Below are positions 1 through 9,535 of a DNA stretch of 64,000 nucleotides, piece by piece (position 1 is the first letter of the stretch; each line of letters opens with the position of its first letter). The DNA comes from Anthopleura xanthogrammica. Lineage: Eukaryota; Cnidaria; Anthozoa; Actiniaria; Actiniidae. Location: assembly GCA_964019055.1 (NCBI GenBank), contig OZ025211.1:13406082-13470081 (forward strand), in the 5' to 3' direction. Made by a program: the position numbers and the translations under genes. The notes below the pieces were generated by a model. That model saw only the letters and a program-made list of their open reading frames with translations, searched no databases and was not told where the DNA came from.

Positions 1-660
1 TGCTTTAACACTTGTCCTACTAGAATGATAGGTGGGAAGATGTAAGGGTTGCGAAGCCGTCCATCGGTCTTCTGGGAGAGGTCTTGAGCAAAGAAATCAA
101 CTCCTGATGAATTAGGCGTGGAGTAGGGCGTGAAGTGTGGCAATGGCTGCTTTTGTGTGTCGCATTGTGCGTTGGAGTCGAGTGCCATAAGATCCGCTGA
201 GTGTCCCCTGAGGCCTCCGAAGTTGGGGTGTTGCTGGAGCCGAGCCCAAAGGTGGGGAGCCAACATGCTGTCCGCTGGTGAGAGATTTCGGGATGGTCGG
301 TCTGCTGGGTTCCCTACAGAGGGAATGTGTAGGACAGACAGGTGGATGTTCAAGTCTGAAGTTGTCTGTGATAACTCTTTCAAGGCGTCTGATAGGCAAT
401 TAGACCGTGCTGTTTGGGCTTCCCATGCTTGCACCAATGTCATGTTGTCTACGTATGCGTCGACTCTAGCGTTTTGTAATTTTCCTCTGAAGGAAATGAG
501 GGTGTTGGTGAGGGCTTTTGTCTCTTTCACTGTAATGTGTACCTCTTGGGGATTCCCTTGCCAGTAGTCGGATATACTGATTAAAGTTTCCCTGGGGAAA
601 ACTCCACCCCATCCAAAATTTGAAGCGTCGGAGTAGATGGCTACTTGTTGGTGTGTTGTT
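1..660 (-). pseudogene. RNase H domain of Ngaro/DIRS-like retroelement
   Basis: Read on the minus strand from about 660 down, one frame is open to the window edge. It begins with an RNase H signature (IYSDASNFGWGGV), then has YVDNMTLVQAWE and later HIPSVGNPADRPSR, the order of acidic motifs seen in RNase H of tyrosine-recombinase retroelements, where the enzyme removes RNA from the cDNA hybrid. It directly follows the RT at 641-1960 but in a different frame: the RT frame hits TAG at 641-643 exactly where this frame takes over. That implies a single-base indel or, less likely, programmed frameshifting. The recombinase expected downstream would lie left of the window. The domain call is firm from the motifs; the family name is inferred from the RT. 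Confidence 0.72.
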
Positions 661-2044
661 CGAGGCACCACTTTCCGATTTTCCCTACTACTGAGGGGTC
701 TGCCCAGTGTTCGATTTCTGCTTTTAGTGGGCCTGAGATACGAATAGGTTTTGAGGATTTTGTGGCTTTCGCTATGGCCATGTTCATCTCGTTCGTGAAA
801 AGTCGAGAGTCCTGTACTGCGATACGAAAGGATATGCACTTGCGGGCTAGGCGTTGCAGCGTGTGTGCCGAGGTGTGAGGGCTGGCTAAGATTGCGTTTG
901 CTAGCTGTAGGAATTTCACTTGTTTGTCGTCAGGTAGGTAGAAGGCTTCCATCTCAGTGTCGGAGATAAAACCAAGGTAGCGAATTTGCTTTGTTGGGGT
1001 GAGTACACATTTGTTGAGCCCAAGTGTATACCCCAGGCATATCAGGGTGTAGGCTGAGATGAAAACGGCTGCCCTTGCCGCGGTCAGGTGGATATCGTCA
1101 GAGGTTTGGGTGCAGTCTCCTTGAGGAGGGAGTAAACCCCGGTTCATCATTTCCCCGTTGTGTCGATCGTCAATATATAAGCTGCATGGGATTCCAATGG
1201 AACGCAGGTAGTGTGAGGCGAGGAGGCCGGTGGTGTGGTAAATGTAAGCCGAGGTTTTCCAGCCGAAAGGGATGGTGTTACAGACAAAATGCCAACCTTT
1301 CCACTGGATACCGAAAAACGTGCGGCTTTGTTTGTCTAATAGCAGGTGGTCGTAGCCGGATTTGTCATCTAAGGTAGTTTGATACGAGTCTCTGTTTAAG
1401 TACCTAGGCAGGTGTGAAAGGTTGTCAAGACGGAAGGGGCAGTCCTTGATCCACAGATTTAGGTAATGCTCGTCGTTGCATAACCGCGGCTTGGTTGGCT
1501 CTACGGTGAGGGGCATGGTTAGGTGTGGCGGGCCAACTTCTCCGACTCTTCCCCAAAGTGTTAGCGCTCCGGAGCGTACCCTTTCGAGGAGCGACCGGTC
1601 GATGAAGTCCTCGAAATGCTTACATGTCTTGTTGTTGTCGAACGTTACGCAGGGTGGGATGTTTGAGTCGTAGTACTTCCCTTTGAAGTTTCCCTTGAAT
1701 GGCTTGAAGTATTTCTGTACAGAAATTTTGTTAGTAATCCAGTCAAGCACATCTGATGCGTGTTCGTAGTCGCTCGTGGTGGCGATTTTTGACCATGTGT
1801 CCGCGTGTTTGTGTAATTCGCCCGCGACGAAGGAGTCGGGGTCGCGGAAAGAGAGTGTCGCTATATCGGGGGGTACCGTTCCGGTGATTACATCCTGGTA
1901 GAGCTTGGGGTTGAAAACGGGTGCTACCATTTCCTCTCCGCCAACCAGTGGTCGCTTCACCGTGTTTACCCACTTGATAGTTGCTAGTCCTTGTGATGAC
2001 GGTTCGAACTCTTGGCGTCCCGGGTGGTCGAGTTTTATTCTTTT
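641..2044 (-). CDS. Reverse transcriptase exon of Ngaro/DIRS-like retroelement
   Basis: An open frame runs from a splice acceptor (TTTTTTCTAG, exon from 2044) to TAG at 641. The palm motifs are in order: TLDDKSGYDHLLL, an LPFGWK-like block (IPFGWKTSAYIYH), the catalytic SLYIDDRHNG, then LGLNKCVLTPTKQIRYLGF. The first catalytic Asp sits in the LDD block and the pair sits in YIDD. The length and the RNase H that follows fit the RT-RH part of DIRS/Ngaro polyproteins, which copy element RNA and integrate with a tyrosine recombinase. The frame is already open at the acceptor, and the first GTG-initiated stretch starts only at 1960, so translation most likely starts in the upstream exon (3259-3480). 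No stop occurs inside the RT. Ngaro versus DIRS cannot be settled without the recombinase. Confidence 0.75.
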   Translation of the reverse strand, partial: KRIKLDHPGRQEFEPSSQGLATIKWVNTVKRPLVGGEEMVAPVFNPKLYQDVITGTVPPDIATLSFRDPDSFVAGELHKHADTWSKIATTSDYEHASDVLDWITNKISVQKYFKPFKGNFKGKYYDSNIPPCVTFDNNKTCKHFEDFIDRSLLERVRSGALTLWGRVGEVGPPHLTMPLTVEPTKPRLCNDEHYLNLWIKDCPFRLDNLSHLPRYLNRDSYQTTLDDKSGYDHLLLDKQSRTFFGIQWKGWHFVCNTIPFGWKTSAYIYHTTGLLASHYLRSIGIPCSLYIDDRHNGEMMNRGLLPPQGDCTQTSDDIHLTAARAAVFISAYTLICLGYTLGLNKCVLTPTKQIRYLGFISDTEMEAFYLPDDKQVKFLQLANAILASPHTSAHTLQRLARKCISFRIAVQDSRLFTNEMNMAIAKATKSSKPIRISGPLKAEIEHWADPSVVGKIGKWCLEQHTNK

Positions 2045-3258
2045 CTAGAAAAAATTGTCAGGACTAGTATTAATGTCTGGATGTTCTTGTTGTACATCTG
2101 GTGAAACACGGGGGTTGCAGCCACTGGCAGCAGAGAGGAAAATGGTAGCCCGACCCAGTGAAGCCGGGAGGAGAGTTGTACCCCTGTTTCTTAGGACGTA
2201 ATTAGCCTATGAACTTGGTTGGAAAACCCTCTATTGAAAACCGTATATTGTATAACAAGTGATATAGTTTGTGACGCATCCTAGCGTGTCGAAGTTCTCG
2301 GAGATGCCAAATATTATGAAAAGGAGAAATAATGATAAACATGCATACGATCATATCAAGTTGGTTGTTATTTTCTGGCCTCGCCTGAGTCGTATTCCAC
2401 ACTTTAGTATTACTATACTTTTAAAATTGATTTTCTGGCCTCGCATAGGCCGTATTCCACAGTTAAGTATTGCTGTACTTTTAAATTGATTTTCTGGCCT
2501 CGCCTGGGCCGTATCCCACACTTTAGTATTATTATACTTTTAAAAATTGATTTTCTGGCCTCGCATATAGGCCGTATTCCACAGTTAAGTATTGCTGTAC
2601 TTTTAAATTAATTTTCTGGCCTCGCCTGGGCCGTATCCCACACTTTAGTATTACTATACTTTTAAAATTGATTTTCTGGCCTGCCATAGGCCGTATTCCA
2701 CGGTTAAGTATTGCTGTACTTTTAAATTGATTTCTGGCCTCGCCTGGGCCGTATCCCACACTTTAGTATTACTATGCTTTAAAAATTGATTTTCCTGGCC
2801 TCGCATAGGCCGTATTCCACAGTTAAGTATTGCTGTATTTTAAAATTGGTTTCTGGCCTAGCCTGGGCCGTATTCCACACTTTAGTATTGCTATACTTTT
2901 AAAATTGATTGTCTGGCCTCACATAGGCCGTATCCCCCAGTTAAGTATTGCTGTACTTTTAAATTGATTTTCTGGCCTCGCCTGGGCCGTATCCCACACT
3001 TTAGTATCACTATACTTTGTAAAATTGATTTTCTGGCCTTGCTTGGCCGTATTCCACACTTTAGTATAACTATACTTTGTAAAATTGATTTTCTGGCCTC
3101 GACTGGGTCGTATTACACTATAAGTTTGTTGTTGTCACATGGATTGTTAACGTGAGCGAAATAAAATTAACGGCTAGTAGAGTAGAGCGACACATGGCAA
3201 GAAAAAATTATTATTTGGCAGAGAGTTGCTATATGGTTCTTGTGAATATGATATTTAC
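2045..3258 (-). other. Intron between N-terminal and RT exons
   Basis: The donor at 3258 reads AG|GTAAAT and the acceptor at 2045 reads TTTTTTCTAG on the minus strand. Both exons are in phase 0 across it, so the upstream frame enters the RT frame without a stop. The 1.2-kb intron is mostly the satellite at 2371-3115. Splicing is inferred from the sites and phase; no transcript was seen. Confidence 0.6.
2371..3115. repeat. ~60-bp tandem repeat with alternating two-type order
   Basis: About 13 monomers of roughly 60 bp each carry TTTTCTGGCCTCGC and a TTTTAAAATTGA spacer. Two types mostly alternate: type A has CCTGGGCC and CACACTTTAGTATTACTA, type B has ATAGGCC and CACAGTTAAGTATTGCTG, which gives a dimer of about 120 bp. 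The last two or three monomers are all type A. Small ORFs on both strands follow the repeat and are not genes. Confidence 0.9.
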
Positions 3259-3480
3259 CTCTAGTTGTTGAGCTGCGGCTGGTTGCTGGACCGCCGGTGC
3301 ATTTTGTTCTTGTAGCTGGCCTGCCACTGCTTGCTGGTTTTCTTGTGGTTCGGGCGCCGCTTCAGGTCTCTGTTGCTCTACTCCTCCATTTATCTGTGGA
3401 GCTACAGCTTCTCCCAGCTCTTCCCTCACATTTCGCAGTATATCTTGTGGGCGCCGTCCTTCGGGTGGCTGGTTGGACAT
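3259..3480 (-). CDS. N-terminal exon of the retroelement polyprotein (Q/P/A-rich)
   Basis: ATG at 3480 opens a frame of about 74 codons rich in Gln, Pro, Ala and Glu. It starts MSNQPPEGRRPQDILRNV and ends with a QQLE stretch at a consensus donor. It shows no recognisable domain and looks disordered or coiled, as expected of a Gag-like N terminus. A TATA-like TATATATT lies about 90 bp upstream of the ATG on the same strand. Phase 0 continuity into the RT exon across 2045-3258 is the main support for calling it coding. It could instead be a separate short ORF that reads a few codons into the intron. Confidence 0.55.
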
Positions 3481-3564
3481 GACGTGGATCTTTTAGTACT
3501 GTAATTAGTCTTGAATTGCTCTTCCGTGGTTTGGACGAGAGTGAACAAAACAGGCGGTTCCCGG

Positions 3565-3576
3565 CAATATATACAC
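3565..3576 (-). promoter_or_regulatory. TATA-like box upstream of retroelement exon 1
   Basis: On the minus strand GTATATATTG lies about 90 bp upstream of the ATG at 3480. The distance fits a TATA box with a short 5' leader. This rests on motif and position only. Confidence 0.35.
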
Positions 3577-3599
3577 CGCAAGGGATTGTGGGATACTCA

Positions 3600-4234
3600 T
3601 TGTTATGTAAATTTCACGCTTTATTTCCGGTAGTGAAAATAGCATTTATGGTAGAACAAGTTGGGTAAACAAATCAAAGGTTACGCACAATTATGCAAAT
3701 TCGTTGAATTTATTTCCTCGAATTCTAGAGAATCGTTTTACATAATGTTTTAGTTCATCATTCGAAGTTTTAGTAGCTGGAATTTGAAAAGAATCCGAGT
3801 ACGTGCACATGGGGAAATTATCCATCGCAATGTAGAGGTGAAATGCAAATTTTTGTGGCTAGTTAAGTCAAGTCGATTGAATGGTAATTATTTCCTTTTC
3901 AAAATTATTAAAAAAGCAATATTTTACCTTAGGATTTACCTTGAACCTTTGCTTAATTACTGTGTGAGAACAGAGTTTCTCTGGATAGACTTGCTTTTGC
4001 ACACGAAGGACGTTTTCGGACCATATATTTCACCCTGAATTCCCTTTGATTTGAGGTCGAAAACAGCCAGAATCGATTTTCTCGATTTTCCTCTAAAAAA
4101 AATTATTTTTTTCGAAAAACAAACCCTACCACGTTTAAAAGTGATGTATTCCTCTCCTTTAGACCAAATATGAGCAAAATCGATTGTTTGGCCGTGGCCG
4201 CTGGTTGATCGATTTTTACAGACATTCGCTCTTA
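3600..4234. other. AT-rich stretch with no recognised gene
   Basis: Short ORFs on both strands have low-complexity translations and no family resemblance. The stretch separates the retroelement promoter from the LINE relic that begins near 4235. Confidence 0.4.
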
Positions 4235-6404
4235 AATCTAACAAGCCACTTATTAAAGTCAAGGAGACCTCCTACCGGAAGCTAAGATTGATTGACATGG
4301 ATGCTCTATTTAATGATCTTAGGGACTTTCACCTATGTAACAAGCAATTCACAGATGTCGATGAGTTGGCACATTGCTACAATTCTACACTCTCATCCTT
4401 ACTTGATAAACATGCACCCTTGAGGACTAAATGTGTCGTTGAAAGACAGCGTGTTCCGTGGTTTAACCGGGAAATTAAAGAGATTATAATATCAAGGCAT
4501 AAAGGCAGAAAGACGTTGGCGCTCCTCTAAATTGGAACAAGATTTAAAAACCTTCAAATCCATAAAAATCCAGGCGACACGTTTGATGAACTTGGCAAGA
4601 ACTGAGTATTATACCAACCATATTCAGGAGCACAGTTCAGATCAAAGAAAGCTGTTTAATGCTACAAAGTCCTTGTTATGTGAACCGAGAGATGGGAGCG
4701 TTCCCCCTGACATCAACCCTACACAATTAGCGAACGATTTTGGGAAGTTCTTTATACAGAAGATTGAATCATTAATATTTCTCTTGATGAGCTCTCGTCG
4801 CCATCATTACCTGTTGTTGCTTCTTGCTTTCCTGCAGATGGAGTACTCTTTAAGGAATTCAGGGTTCTTGTCTCAGGAAGAAGTACGTACCTTGATTAAG
4901 AAGGCAGCAAAGAAATCATGTTCATTAGATCCAATACCGACATGGATGGTGATTGAACTCATAGATTTACTACTTCCAGTTAGCACAAATATGATTAATT
5001 TATCATTTGAGTCTGGCCAATTTGCTGAACCGTGGAAGGAGGCACATGTACTGCCCTTACTTAAGAAGGCTGGTCTTGACACGACGTTTAAGAACTTTCG
5101 CCCTGTGAGCAATTTGCCATACATCTCAAAATTATCAGAGAGAGCAGGGGTGAACCAACATGACTTCAAATAATTCACATTCTCTATTGCAGTCAGCTTA
5201 TAAAAAGAATCACAGCACAGAAACCGCTCTTCTCAAGGTGAAGAATGACATTCTTATGTCTATGAACGAGCAGCATGTAACGTTACTTGTCCTTCTCGAC
5301 CTTAGTGCTGCCTTTGATACCATACATCACAATACTCTTATTAACCGTCTGGAGTTTGAACTTGGTGTTAGAGATGATGCACTTGCCTGGTTCACATCTT
5401 ATCTGTCTGATCGCGGTCAGCGTGTTTCCATCAACGGAGGTATATCTGATAAGTTCCCGCTAAAGCATGGTGTACCTCAAGGATGCTGACTTGGTCCGCT
5501 TTTGTTTACGGTTTATATGTGCAAGCTTTTCCAGATTGCTGCGTTACACCTGCCGAATATTCAGTGCTTTGCGGATGACACGCAACTCTACGTATCTTTC
5601 AGCCCAAACGAGGAATGTGGAGCAGAAGAGGCTGCTCTATCGATGTGTAATTGTATCAAAGCCATACAGAAGTGGATGATTGAAGACAGACTTATGATCA
5701 ATGATTAGAAAACTGAACTCTTAGTAATAGGTACTAGGCAGCAATTAACTAAAGTTGATATTAGTCACATTGTTGTTGGATCATCTGAGATCCGCCCTGA
5801 GTCTGTCATCCATTAGTTTGACTCTAATCTTTCAATGTCTAGTCATATTAGTAAAACTTGCAGCTCAGCATTTTACCATCTGCATAATATTTGGTGCATA
5901 CGCAAGTATTTGTCGTTCGAGACCACAAAGTACGTGCTTTATTACAAGTAGGATAGATTATTGCAATAGCTTATTATATGGTATTCCTGATTGTCAACTG
6001 AATAAGCTACAACCCGTGCTGAACGCCGCTGCAAGACTGATCTGCCTTGCACCAAAATATAGTCATGTCACACCACTATTGCGAGAATTACATTGGCTAC
6101 CAATAAGTTATAGAATCAGTTTTAAAATCCTTTTGATTACATTTAAGGCAATTCATGGTTCAGCTCCATTATATTTAAGCAATCTGTTAACGATTAAGTT
6201 TCCTACTTATAGCCTTAGATCTTCAAATACGCTCCTTCTGAGTGTTCCTTCTGTTCGATCTAAGCTGACATTAGGTGATAGGGCCTTTGTATTTGCTGCT
6301 CCTAAACTATGGAATAACATACCGAAAGAACTACGTTTAATCCAGTGTATTGAAACATTTAAATCACATTTTAAAACATATCTTTTTAGGCAAGCTTATG
6401 GCTA
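4235..6404 (+). pseudogene. Decayed CR1/L2-group LINE (end of endonuclease region plus RT)
   Basis: Pieces in several + frames line up in the normal order of a CR1/L2 LINE. The region linking endonuclease to RT contains LLDKHAPLRTK and VPWFNREIKE. RT follows with LDPIPTWMV, FRPVSNLPYISK, QSAYKKNHSTETALL, LLDLSAAFDTIHHNTL, HGVPQGC, CFADDTQLY and finally LLRELHWLPISYRI with FKAIHGSAPLYL. The FADD catalytic motif survives. A stop follows GVPQGC, another falls after DRLMIND, and frames change near 4530, 5160, 5490 and 5750, so no active protein is made. The endonuclease core is absent, as in a 5'-truncated insertion. The copy ends at an (ATT)n tail at 6613-6645. Confidence 0.85.
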
Positions 6405-6613
6405 GTTATGAGTATATATATTTTTTAATATATATAGTAGCTTTTTAAGGCTTTATTAATCTTATCTATTAATTAATGAAATGTAGCATTATTATATAAA
6501 TTATAATTAATTGATTATTTATATTTTTTATTAATATTGCTTATTTTTAATCATGATTATTGTAAAGCGTATTTGATCATAATCCATGGAATGTACGCTA
6601 TATAAATCATTAA

Positions 6614-6645
<32 letters not shown>
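6405..6645 (+). repeat. LINE 3' tail with (ATT)n microsatellite
   Basis: This is an AT-rich 3' UTR after the last RT motif, ending in about eleven ATT units at 6613-6645. The next base on is DM-like exon sequence cut in mid-codon, so the tail marks the insertion end of the LINE. Confidence 0.7.
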
Positions 6646-6850
6646 CTCTGATACTTTCCTTTTTCATTCTTCTGTAACGGAACGTTTTTGCACAAAGAGT
6701 GCATCTAGAATCTTGGTATATGCACTCTTTGTGCATTTTATGAACTACCCTATTGTTTTTGCATAGCTGGCAAAACCTCTTTGGACTAATATAGCTCATC
6801 CTTACAATAATCGGACAACTGAATTCGCTCGAAGCGTTATTTATACACAC
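6646..6850 (-). pseudogene. DM-domain-like exon, copy A
   Basis: The minus-strand frame reads through CQLCKNN, VVHKMHKEC, IYQDSRCTLCAKT and YRRMKKESIRD. The pattern C-x2-C-[KR]-N ... H-K-x-C-x3-D-C/S-x-C-x2-C is that of the DM zinc module of doublesex/mab-3 proteins, which bind DNA in the minor groove. Here it is two or three residues short before the His-Lys. One Cys of the second cluster is Ser. The exon stops abruptly at the (ATT)n end of the LINE, so its 3' part and donor are lost. A hydrophobic-poor leader (NNASSEFSC) precedes the zinc module and recurs in copies B, E and G. Confidence 0.6.
6690..6737. repeat. Palindrome inside DM-like exon (hairpin)
   Basis: TGCACAAAGAGTGCAT and its perfect inverted copy ATGCACTCTTTGTGCA are separated by about 14 nt. 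The arms encode MHKEC and RCTLCA, so the self-complementarity lies across the zinc-ligand codons. The same structure recurs in the other copies (7113-7161, 7405-7456, 9157-9207), with deletions in two of them. Confidence 0.8.
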
Positions 6851-7000
6851 AAATAGAATAAATAAATAAAATAAATAAATAAAAAATGAGAAAGTAATAA
6901 AGTAATAAATAAAAATATAAATAAAAATATAAATATAAATATAAATAAAAATATAAATAAAAATATAAATAAAAATATAAATAAAAAAGTACTATATAGT
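6851..7000. repeat. (AAATAT)-type low-complexity tract
   Basis: The tract is AAATA/AAATATAAATA repeats. It gives a spurious poly-Phe/Leu/Ile reading on the minus strand that is not a gene. Confidence 0.85.
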
Positions 7001-7060
7001 ATTAAATAACCCTTTGAGTCCTTGAGATATATGCTATTTACAAGCACAAGTTTTTCTTAC

Positions 7061-7275
7061 CATTTCTTCTTTTTCTAGCTCTCATACATTCTTTCTTGGC
7101 TGTCCTGTATCTTAAAGCTTTTGCACACAGAGTGCATCTACATTATTAGTATATGCACTATTTGTGCATTGGAGAGAGGACCCCATTATTTTTTGCAAAG
7201 ATTGCAAATTCGTTTAGGGATCTCGCATTCATCTTGACAACCAAAATCAGACGACTGACTTCGCTCGAAGCATTA
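7061..7275 (-). pseudogene. DM-domain-like exon, copy B
   Basis: The minus strand reads DECEIPKRICNLCKK, then a frame break in an A-run, then a zinc module with the second Cys cluster (CTLCAK), followed by RYRTAKKECMRARKRRN. It ends at a donor-like G|GTAAGAAAAAC at 7060. A TAG replaces the codon after the HK pair. The basic C-terminal tail after the module matches the position of the DM recognition helix. The copy is non-functional as it stands, but it keeps the exon end and donor that copy A lacks. Confidence 0.6.
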
Positions 7276-7341
7276 CACCATATTTAAAAACCGCATATGT
7301 ATTTAGATATTTCCGAGTGTGTGTTCAAGAGTGTGTGTTTC

Positions 7342-7464
7342 TTAACATCTCTTCTTTTTCTGTCTCTGATGCTTTCCTTCTTCATTTTTCTATATTCCAG
7401 AGTTTTTGCACAAAGAGTGCATCTAGAATCTTGGTATATGCACTCTTTGTGCATTTTATGAACT
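7342..7464 (-). pseudogene. DM-domain-like exon, copy C (truncated by Gypsy LTR)
   Basis: It carries the 3' half of the exon: the palindrome (7405-7456), CRCTLCAKTLEYRK-type codons and the tail KKESIRDR. The donor position reads TTAAG instead of GTAAG. At 7464 the match to copy A stops and LTR sequence begins. Confidence 0.55.
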
Positions 7465-7588
7465 TATAGTAAAGTACCACGCAATAACAGGTATAAAATG
7501 CTTTAATCTCAACTGAACCGAAACAACATGGCGGAACACGAGTCTCCCGGTTCCCGCGCTGACCTGGCACGTGACTCGTGCCCAGGTT
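7465..7588 (-). repeat. 3' LTR fragment of Ty3/Gypsy element
   Basis: On the minus strand a purine run (GGGGGAGGG) follows the end of the integrase frame and looks like a polypurine tract. The next bases are TGTAGTAACCTGGGC, the expected TG start of an LTR. An ATTAAA polyadenylation-like signal follows before sequence ends at the DM-like copy. The far end lacks a clear CA, so the LTR may be truncated or mutated. Confidence 0.55.
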
Positions 7589-7621
7589 ACTACATCCCTC
7601 CCCCACAGTTCTATAAATGTT

Positions 7622-8938
7622 TTATTGGTAACGGTCAGGTGGTCTGCGCTCTCTGGTGGGGTAACGCCGCTCAACAGGTACAACACTGGCTCTCTGGTCC
7701 TGCAGCTCTTCTCTTGGTGGCTGAAGGTCCACGGGGGTGCCCTGGTCAGCAAACTCCTCCAAAGGTATCTCGGGCTGCTGCTGCTTTTCCTGTCGTGGCT
7801 GCAGCTGGTCATGGTGTCTCCTCAGTATGGTGCCATCTTCAAGCTCTATTCTACCTGACACGGGACCCGTTGCCTCAACGATCACCCCGGGAAGCCATTT
7901 GGGTTCCCAAGAATAGTTACGGGCTAACACTGTGTCACTTACCGAGAATGGTCTTGATCTGGCACTCTTGTCATGATGTGCTTTCTGTCTCTCTTGTTCT
8001 CGGGCCACTTTTGTTTCAGTGTCCGGATGGATCAAATCTAGTTGTGACCGTAGACCTCGGCCCCATCGTAGCTGTGTGGGCGTTTCTCCTGTCGTGGTGT
8101 GAGGCGTCATTCGGTAGCCAAACAGGAAGCGCGACAGCTTTGTTTGGGCACTGCTTTGTCATCCCTTGCTTGAAGGTCTGAACTGCCCTCTCCACCAACC
8201 CGTTCGTCGCGGGATGGTAAGGTGATGAGGTAACATGTTTAATTCCGTTCTTGTCTGTGAACGTCTTGAACTCTTTGCTAGTGAACACGGACCCGTTGTC
8301 GGACACTATCAGCTCTGGTAAGCCGTGTGTGCTAAACGTGATCCGTAATTTCTCGATGGTCGACTCAGTAGTGGCTGAATTAACGATATGAATGTCAATC
8401 CATTTCGAGTATGCGTCTATTATGAGGAGGAACATTTTCCTCATAAAATGGCCCTGCGTAGTCAACATGTACGCGTGCCCACAGTCTGTTCGGCCAATGC
8501 CAGGGGTGCAATGGCGCTCTTGCTGGTTCCTTCTGGTGTGCCTGGCAAACTTCACAACCCTTAACTGTCCTTTCTAGTGCTTCGTCTAAGTTGGGCCACC
8601 AGACATAGCTTCTCGCCAGACTCTTCATCTTTGAAATACCCATGTTGGTTTCGTGCAATGTTGTTAAGACATCTTGTCGGCCTTGAGGCGGGATTACCAC
8701 ACGTGAGCCCCATAAGATACATCCCGCATGGATGCTCAGTTCATTCTGACACATGAAGTAGGGTTTCAAAGCATTGTCCTCCACTTTTTCTGGAAACTGC
8801 AAAAACTTGAACACTCGTGACAAGATTGGATCACGGGCAGTCCAACGCTTCACCTTTGTGGCATTAACGGGACTGCTGTTGATAGTTTCCAGGAGATGAA
8901 TTATCTCCCCAGGAATTGGCGTCGTCTCCAGTCGCTCT
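7622..8938 (-). pseudogene. Ty3/Gypsy integrase and Pol C terminus, frameshifted fragment
   Basis: The minus strand holds an HHCC zinc region (HETNMGISKMK, VWWPNLDEALERTVKGCEVCQ), then the DDE integrase core: Asp in HVDYAGPF, Asp in VSDNGSVF and Glu in HPATNGLVERAVQTF. It ends with a chromodomain-less tail containing WLPGVIVEATGPVSGR (GPY/F type) and RRYPTRERRPPDRY. The reading is split over three frames (breaks near 8450 and 8080), so it cannot make a working integrase. RT and protease are missing and the fragment starts abruptly near 8938. The order integrase-tail-PPT-LTR confirms the 3' end of a Gypsy element lying on the minus strand. Confidence 0.85.
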
Positions 8939-9100
8939 TATAGGCTGTCTGTTCAAGATAGCTAAGAGCATGGGATGAAAGATCTAGAACTACCACCTCG
9001 TTATCACTCGAACATAACCACAACAAGTGAAAATAGCAAAATGAAGTACAAACCGAGGGGAAACTAAATATGATATCAATAAGCACAAGTTCTCCTTACC
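8939..9100 (-). other. Intron-like flank of DM-like exon copy D
   Basis: This stretch is closely repeated at 23840-23996, also directly after a DM-like exon donor (GTAAGGAGAAC). That suggests the repeated unit included intron sequence and was copied as DNA rather than as processed RNA. Confidence 0.55.
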
Positions 9101-9262
9101 ATCTCTTCTTCTTCTGTCTCTGATGCTTTCCTTCTTAATTCTTCTGTATTCCAGAGTTTTTGCACAACGAGTGCATCTACAATCTTGGTAGATGCACTCT
9201 TTGTGCATTTTACTTACTACTCCGTGATTTTTACAGAGCTAGCAAACTCTACTCGAGCTCTT
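9101..9262 (-). pseudogene. DM-domain-like exon, copy D (best preserved zinc module)
   Basis: The minus strand reads LCKNHGVVSKMHKEC, then IYQDCRCTRCAKTLEYRR, IKKESIRD and RRRRD, and then a consensus donor G|GTAAGGAG at 9100. NHGVVS and C-x3-DC-x-C-x2-C match the DM domain signature of doublesex/mab-3/DMRT proteins closely; the usual LKG before HK is shortened. One in-frame TAG stands between the first two ligand cysteines, so this copy is not translatable. The Arg-rich tail corresponds to the region that contacts DNA in DM proteins. A hAT-like fragment lies immediately upstream, as it does at copy F. Confidence 0.65.
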
Positions 9263-9284
9263 CCTTACAATAATCTAGCATCAT

Positions 9285-9535
9285 AGCCAAATTTCTGTGA
9301 CCTCTGATAGCAATTTCTTTCCGGCCACAAACTTCTAAAGTTGCTTTAATGGACGTCAAGAACTATCCTATTCTTCTCTATTTGTGCAGAATATGAGGAA
9401 CTAAATTCTGCTATAATACTAGGACGCTTTCCAGACTTACTGTCTAGGAAATCCACCATCAAAGAGTAGGCATTTTTAAAATATCATGTATTCTCATGAT
9501 TTTCTATGGCTTACATGCCTTTCTTAAAGTTAAGT
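9285..9535 (-). pseudogene. hAT-like (DUF4371-type) fragment, paralogue of 24143-24475
   Basis: The minus strand encodes the same block as 24143-24400 (SGKRPSIIAEL-like, QIEKNR, CGR-GIAIRG) with several substitutions, an early break and an internal deletion of about 50 bp. It resembles the N-terminal part of hAT-derived DUF4371 proteins. It has no catalytic core. Confidence 0.55.

Noticed and set aside
645..1673. Plus-strand ORFs of 65-100 codons opposite the left RT
   Set aside because: They are shadows of the minus-strand RT frame and resemble nothing.
6841..7047. ORF of Phe/Leu/Ile repeats on the minus strand
   Set aside because: It is the translation of an AAATA/AAATAT tract.
7528..8181. 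217-codon plus-strand ORF over the Gypsy fragment
   Set aside because: It lies opposite the integrase tail, whose minus-strand motifs are unambiguous; the plus reading has no family features.
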